DNA of 64,000 nucleotides from Bradyrhizobium murdochi (GTDB taxonomy: Bacteria; Pseudomonadota; Alphaproteobacteria; Rhizobiales; Xanthobacteraceae): contig NZ_AXAU01000001.1 in assembly GCF_000472965.1 (NCBI RefSeq), forward strand, positions 1 through 64,000, written 5' to 3'. This document shows, piece after piece, positions 60,601 through 64,000 of the stretch; position 1 is the stretch's first letter; the number at the start of each line of letters is the position of its first letter. A model generated the notes under the pieces. That model was not told the origin of the DNA. It did no database searches and was given only the letters and a program-made list of their open reading frames with translations. Made by a program: the position numbers and the translations under genes.

Positions 60601-61415
60601 GGGAACACACCCATCTGGCGATTCCGAAGGAGGACGAGAAGATCCGCTACCGCGACGTGGTCGCGCAGCCGCGCAAGATCATTTCCTCGCCGATCTGGTC
60701 CGGCCTTGAATCGGAGAAGGTCTGCTACAATGCCGGTTATACCAACGTCCACGAACTGATCCCGTGGCGGACGCTGACTGGCCGGCAGCAGCTCTACCAG
60801 GATCATCTGTGGATGCGCGCCTTTGGCGAAGGGTTCTGCGTCTACCGGCCGCCGATCGATACAAAGACGGTAAAGCCGGTGATCGACCGCAAGCCGAACG
60901 GCAACGCGTCGGTGGTGCTGAACTTCATCACGCCGCACCAGAAGTGGGGCATCCACTCCACCTATACCGACAATCTCCTGATGCTCACGCTGTCGCGCGG
61001 CGGGCCGATCGTCTGGATCAGCGAGGTCGACGCCAAGGGCGCCGGGATCGCCGACAACGACTGGATCGAGGCGTTCAACACCAACGGCGCGCTGGTGGCG
61101 CGCGCGGTGGTCTCGCAGCGCGTCAAGCAGGGGATGTGCATGATGTACCATGCGCAGGAGAAGATCGTGAACGTGCCCGGCTCCGAGCAGACCGGCCAGC
61201 GTGGCGGCATCCACAACTCAGTGACGCGTGTCGTTACCAAGCCGACGCACATGATCGGCGGCTACGCCCAGCAATCCTACGGCTTCAACTATTACGGCAC
61301 GGTTGGCGCCAACCGTGACGAGTTCGTCATTGTCCGCAAGATGTCGAAGGTCGACTGGCTCGACACGCCGACCGCGGATCAGCCAGGTACCCCCCGTTTG
61401 GAGGCCGCAGAATGA
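57663..61415 (+). CDS. narG: Respiratory nitrate reductase alpha subunit
   Basis: A 1250-residue NarG (E. coli 1247). The N-terminal HGVNCTGSCSWKVYVKGGIV carries the His/Cys ligands of the FS0 [4Fe-4S] cluster. The Mo-bisMGD ligand Asp is in WGEQTDVPESADWYNSGF near 238. Other typical segments are IIILGAGLNHWYHMD-like near 540, and the C-terminal GQRGGIHNSVTRVV. It reduces nitrate to nitrite in the cytoplasm, taking electrons from NarH. There is no Tat signal, as expected for the cytoplasmic alpha subunit. Its stop overlaps narH (ATGA). Confidence 0.97.
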   Translation: MSHFLDRLSFFTRAKAEFAGGHGVMTTEDRSWEDGYRKRWQHDKIVRSTHGVNCTGSCSWKVYVKGGIVTWETQQTDYPRTRPDLPNHEPRGCARGASYSWYLYSGNRVKYPLVRSRLLKLWREARVLMTPVAAWKSIVEDPKKRAAYVQKRGLGGFVRASWAEVNEIVAAANAYTAKTYGPDRVFGFSPIPAMSMVSYAAGARYLSLLGGVCMSFYDWYCDLPPASPQTWGEQTDVPESADWYNSGFLILWGSNVPQTRTPDAHFYTEVRYKGAKSVVISPDYSEASKFADLWVSPKQGTDAALAMAMGHVILKEFHIDRQAKYFNGYVRQYTDMPMLVRLVKQGDHYVPERFLRASDFVKRMGEANNPEWKTVAYDETSGEIVVPKGSVGFRWGEKGKWSLEEKASGNQDTRLRLSLSDIKDGSSPVGFPYFGNREHDQFAGTDHPDVLKRNVPTRTLQLADGETVVASVFDLFLANYGVDRGFGGENIGKTYDDLEPYTPAWAERISGVPRDQIITVAREFALNAEKTGGRSMIILGAGLNHWYHMDMNYRGIINMLVMCGCIGQSGGGWSHYVGQEKLRPQSGWTPLAFGLDWGRPPRQMNSTSAFYAHTDQWRYETLDVSEILSPMAPAGPWDGALIDYNVRAERMGWLPSAPQLQTNPLEVSKRAVAAGLEDKDYVAKSLKSGDLQLSCEDPDNPKNWPRNLFVWRSNLLGASGKGHEYFLKHLLGTKHGVMGKDLGEHGLKKPMDVKWHEEAPEGKLDLLVTLDFRMSTTCMYSDIVLPTATWYEKNDLNTSDMHPFIHPLSAAVDPVWESRSDWDIYKGIAEAFSRVAPEVLSVEKDVVLTPIMHDTAGEIAQPFDVKDWKKGQIDPIPGKTMPAVTVVERDYPNLYKRFTSLGPLMNKLGNGGKGMSWNTDHEVDLLKKLNGVVTEEGASKGLARIDSAIDACEVILSLAPETNGEVAVKAWASLETFTGREHTHLAIPKEDEKIRYRDVVAQPRKIISSPIWSGLESEKVCYNAGYTNVHELIPWRTLTGRQQLYQDHLWMRAFGEGFCVYRPPIDTKTVKPVIDRKPNGNASVVLNFITPHQKWGIHSTYTDNLLMLTLSRGGPIVWISEVDAKGAGIADNDWIEAFNTNGALVARAVVSQRVKQGMCMMYHAQEKIVNVPGSEQTGQRGGIHNSVTRVVTKPTHMIGGYAQQSYGFNYYGTVGANRDEFVIVRKMSKVDWLDTPTADQPGTPRLEAAE

Positions 61416-62932
61416 AGATCCGCGCTCAAATCGCCATGGTGTTGAACCTCGATAAATGCATCGGGTGTCACACTTGCAGCGTTACCTGCAAGAACGTGTG
61501 GACCAGCCGCGAAGGCATGGAATACGCGTGGTTCAACAACGTCGAAACCAAACCAGGCATCGGTTACCCCAAGGACTGGGAAAACCAGGCGCGCTGGAAG
61601 GGCGGCTGGAAACGCAAGCGCAACGGCAAAATCGAGCCGCGCATCGGCGGCAAGTGGCGCGTGCTGGCGAACATCTTCGCCAATCCCGATCTGCCTGAAA
61701 TCGACGACTATTACGAGCCGTTTACGTTCGACTACCAGCATTTGCAGCAGGCCAAGGAAATGCCAGCGATGCCGACCGCGCGGCCGCGCTCGCTGGTGTC
61801 GGGCGAACGGATCGAGAAGATCGAATGGGGCCCGAACTGGGAAGAAATCCTCGGCGGCGAGTTCGCCAAGCGCTCGATGGATTCGAACTTCGAAGGCGTT
61901 CAGAAGGATATCTACGGCCAGTTCGAAAACACATTCATGATGTACCTGCCGCGGCTGTGCGAGCACTGCCTTAACCCGGCCTGCGTCGCGGCTTGCCCGT
62001 CGGGCGCGATCTATAAGCGCGAGGAAGACGGCATCGTCCTGATCGACCAGGACAAGTGCCGCGGCTGGCGCATGTGCGTGTCCGGCTGCCCCTACAAGAA
62101 GATCTATTACAACTGGTCTTCGGGAAAATCCGAGAAGTGCATCTTCTGCTATCCGCGGATCGAGGCAGGCCAGCCGACGGTATGTTCGGAGACGTGCGTC
62201 GGCCGCATCCGCTATCTCGGCGTGGTGCTCTATGACGCCGACCGCATTGCGGAAGCGGCGAGCAAGCCCGACGAGCGCGATCTCTATCAGGCGCAGCTCG
62301 ACGTATTCCTCGATCCCAACGATCCTAAGATCATTGCGGAAGCGGAGCGGCAGGGCATTCCGCACGCCTGGCTGGAATCCGCCAAGGCCTCGCCGATCTG
62401 GAAGATGGCGATGGAATGGAAAGTGGCGTTCCCGCTGCATCCCGAATACCGCACGCTGCCGATGGTCTGGTACGTGCCGCCGCTGTCGCCCATCACCTCG
62501 GCCGCTTCGGCCGGCAAGATCGGGCTCGACGGCGAAATGCCTGACGTCAAGTCGCTGCGCATCCCCATGAAGTATCTCGCCAACCTGCTCACTGCGGGCG
62601 ACGAGAGACCGGTGACGCTGGCGCTGGAGCGCATGCTGGCGATGCGTGCCTACATGCGCACCAAGACGATCGACGGCGTGGTGGATGAAGTGGTCGCCCG
62701 GCGGGTCGGGCTCACGCCCGCGCAGATCGATGAGATGTATCAAATCATGGCGATCGCCAATTACGAGGACCGGTTCGTGATCCCGACCGCGCACCGCGAG
62801 CTTGGCGCCGACGCCTACGACCTGCGCGGTTCCTGCGGCTTCACCTTCGGCAATGGCTGCTCCACCGGCGAGAGCGAAACCAATTTGTTCGGTTCGCCGC
62901 GCAAGGCCAAGAATCCGATGGAGATGGCGTGA
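61412..62932 (+). CDS. narH: Respiratory nitrate reductase beta subunit
   Basis: A 506-residue iron-sulphur protein. Four cluster motifs are present: CIGCHTCSVTCKNVW, CEHCLNPACVAACPSGAI, CRGWRMCVSGCPYKK (Trp for one Cys, the [3Fe-4S] site) and CIFCYPRIEAGQPTVC with SETC. It carries electrons from the NarI hemes to NarG. ATG 61412 overlaps the narG stop. narJ starts in the stop codon (TGATG at 62930-62934). Confidence 0.97.
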   Translation: MKIRAQIAMVLNLDKCIGCHTCSVTCKNVWTSREGMEYAWFNNVETKPGIGYPKDWENQARWKGGWKRKRNGKIEPRIGGKWRVLANIFANPDLPEIDDYYEPFTFDYQHLQQAKEMPAMPTARPRSLVSGERIEKIEWGPNWEEILGGEFAKRSMDSNFEGVQKDIYGQFENTFMMYLPRLCEHCLNPACVAACPSGAIYKREEDGIVLIDQDKCRGWRMCVSGCPYKKIYYNWSSGKSEKCIFCYPRIEAGQPTVCSETCVGRIRYLGVVLYDADRIAEAASKPDERDLYQAQLDVFLDPNDPKIIAEAERQGIPHAWLESAKASPIWKMAMEWKVAFPLHPEYRTLPMVWYVPPLSPITSAASAGKIGLDGEMPDVKSLRIPMKYLANLLTAGDERPVTLALERMLAMRAYMRTKTIDGVVDEVVARRVGLTPAQIDEMYQIMAIANYEDRFVIPTAHRELGADAYDLRGSCGFTFGNGCSTGESETNLFGSPRKAKNPMEMA

Positions 62933-63639
62933 TGAAGACGTTCAAGGTGCTGTCGGCGCTGTTGAGCTATCCAACGCAGGGATTGATCGACGCCGCGCCG
63001 GAGTTTCCGGCCATTCTTGACGCCGAGAAGGTGGTCCCGGCGGCCTTTCGCGGTGCGCTCGATTTGCTGATCGAGGAAATTGCCATCGGCGAACTGTATG
63101 ACCTGCAGGAACGCTACGGCCTGCTGTTCGATCGCAGCAAGACGCTGGCGCTGCATCTGTTCGAGCACGTCCATGGCGAAAGCCGCGACCGTGGCCAGGC
63201 GATGGTCGATCTCAAGGCGATGTACGAGAAGGCCGGCATGTTCATTGCGGCGAACGAATTGCCTGACTACGTGCCGCTGTTTCTCGAATTCCTGTCGACC
63301 CAGCCGATCGCCGCGGCGCGCGAGTTGCTGGGCCAGACCGCTCACATTCTAGCTGCGCTCGCCGAGCGGCTCGAACGCAGGCAATCGAAGTACAAGGCGG
63401 TATTCGATGCGCTGGTTGCTCTCTCCGCGGCGGTTCCGTCGCGGGAGATTGTCGACGAGCTGCTGAAGGGCGCCGATCCCGATCCGATGGATCTCGCGGC
63501 GCTCGATGCCGCCTGGGAAGAGGAGGAGGTGCGATTCGGTCCCGGCAGCCAGGGGCAGGGCGCCTGCGGCCACGAGAGCCTGATTGCAAAACTTCGCCAT
63601 GCCAGACGCGCGGTCGATCCCGCGCCACGCCTGCAGTGA
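62932..63639 (+). CDS. narJ: Nitrate reductase molybdenum-cofactor assembly chaperone
   Basis: A 235-residue NarJ: FKVLSALLSYPTQGLIDAAP then LYDLQERYGLLFDRSKTLAL, HLFEHVHGESRDRGQAMVDL and ELPDYVPLFLEFLSTQP are the family signature. It holds NarG open for molybdenum cofactor insertion before membrane attachment; it is not part of the finished enzyme. ATG 62932 shares one base with the narH stop. A GTG at 62929 is also possible. Confidence 0.95.
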   Translation: MKTFKVLSALLSYPTQGLIDAAPEFPAILDAEKVVPAAFRGALDLLIEEIAIGELYDLQERYGLLFDRSKTLALHLFEHVHGESRDRGQAMVDLKAMYEKAGMFIAANELPDYVPLFLEFLSTQPIAAARELLGQTAHILAALAERLERRQSKYKAVFDALVALSAAVPSREIVDELLKGADPDPMDLAALDAAWEEEEVRFGPGSQGQGACGHESLIAKLRHARRAVDPAPRLQ

Positions 63640-63651
63640 GGAGGCAGCATC

Positions 63652-64000
63652 ATGCAAACACTCAATTCAATCGTCTTCGGCTGGTACCCCTATCTGTGCC
63701 TAACCGTCTTTCTGTTCGGCAGCCTGTTCCGGTTCGACCGCGAACAGTATACGTGGCGGACCGGATCCAGCCAGTTGTTGCGGCGGCGGCAACTGGTGTG
63801 GGGCTCTAACCTGTTTCACGTCGGCATTCTCTTCATCTTCCTCGGCCATTTCGTCGGCCTGCTGACGCCGATCTGGGTGTTCGACATGCTCGGCGTGTCG
63901 CATGGATTCAAGCAGATGCTGGCGATCGTCGCCGGCGGGATTGCGGGCCTGATGTGCCTGGTCGGCATTGCGCTGTTGACGCATCGCCGCCTGTTCGATC
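63652..64000 (+). CDS. narI: Respiratory nitrate reductase gamma subunit, cut by window end
   Basis: About 116 residues of the membrane cytochrome b subunit: MQTLNSIVFGWYPYLCLTVF, then WRTGSSQLLRRRQLVWGSNL and FHVGILFIFLGHFVGLLTPI, with two His residues (about 53 and 63) that are candidate heme ligands. NarI anchors NarGH and oxidises quinol. GAGGAGG precedes the ATG. The C-terminal half, with the other heme ligands, lies past the window. Confidence 0.95.
   Translation, partial: MQTLNSIVFGWYPYLCLTVFLFGSLFRFDREQYTWRTGSSQLLRRRQLVWGSNLFHVGILFIFLGHFVGLLTPIWVFDMLGVSHGFKQMLAIVAGGIAGLMCLVGIALLTHRRLFD

Noticed and set aside
1..64000. CRISPR arrays, rRNA genes, riboswitches
   Set aside because: No regularly spaced repeats, no rRNA segments and no recognisable riboswitch cores were seen.

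Overview
The window comes from a GC-rich alphaproteobacterium, most likely a Bradyrhizobium. I infer this from codon use, from at least six kinds of short intergenic palindromic repeat of the sort I associate with that genus, from the many one-component and two-component sensors, and from alphaproteobacterial regulatory motifs (GAAC-N7-GAAC LexA boxes, GGAAC-N16/17-GTT EcfG-type promoters, TTAA-N7-TTAA CtrA-type boxes). No database search was possible, so names rest on recognised motifs and remembered families.

Layout. Positions 1-185 are the start of an IS4-family transposase. Positions 336-9.7k are metabolic and regulatory singletons: SDR, DHDPS-like aldolase, NUDIX, DMT exporter, NTF2-like/AraC pair, a large membrane PAS histidine kinase, a GrlR-like protein and a VOC protein. 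From 10k to 16k there are small secreted or membrane proteins, two overlapping 28-codon membrane ORFs, a DUF900 hydrolase, and an ArsR-SRPBCC operon whose start codon lies inside a 26-base palindrome. From 16.1k to 22.3k: tRNA-Arg, a ClpP-like secreted protein, a DMT exporter, a chemoreceptor and a 1-Cys peroxiredoxin. From 22.4k to 25.6k is a stress cluster with EcfG-type promoters (CsbD-like, a frame-disrupted Crp regulator, a truncated PfpI, PPC domain, DUF892 ferritin-like). From 26k to 43k: c-di-GMP and histidine-kinase genes, a nuclease, an SOS-box small gene, pccA, oxaloacetate decarboxylase with acylphosphatase, and a MarR-DUF4166-epimerase operon with an apparently leaderless promoter. 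From 42.8k to 45.7k are two mirror-image LysR/tautomerase pairs, followed by lipB and a FliN-like gene.

At 47.3k a tRNA-Leu(GAG) is followed by a tyrosine integrase, AlpA, a TraA-type relaxase, an oriT and traC/traD-like genes: an integrated mobilisable element without visible mating-pair genes. No second copy of the tRNA end is visible, so the right boundary is open. From 54.7k to the window end is a respiratory nitrate operon, narK (a two-domain NarK1-NarK2 fusion)-narG-narH-narJ-narI, preceded by a perfect FNR/FixK box. These genes would import nitrate, reduce it at the membrane quinol oxidase complex, and export nitrite under oxygen limitation. They may be cargo of the same island.

The observations most worth checking are the leaderless repressor genes with start-codon palindromes, the overlapping micro-ORFs, the LexA-box small gene, the set of CtrA-like boxes, the frameshifted Crp gene, the mirror LysR/tautomerase locus, and the mobilisable element beside nar.
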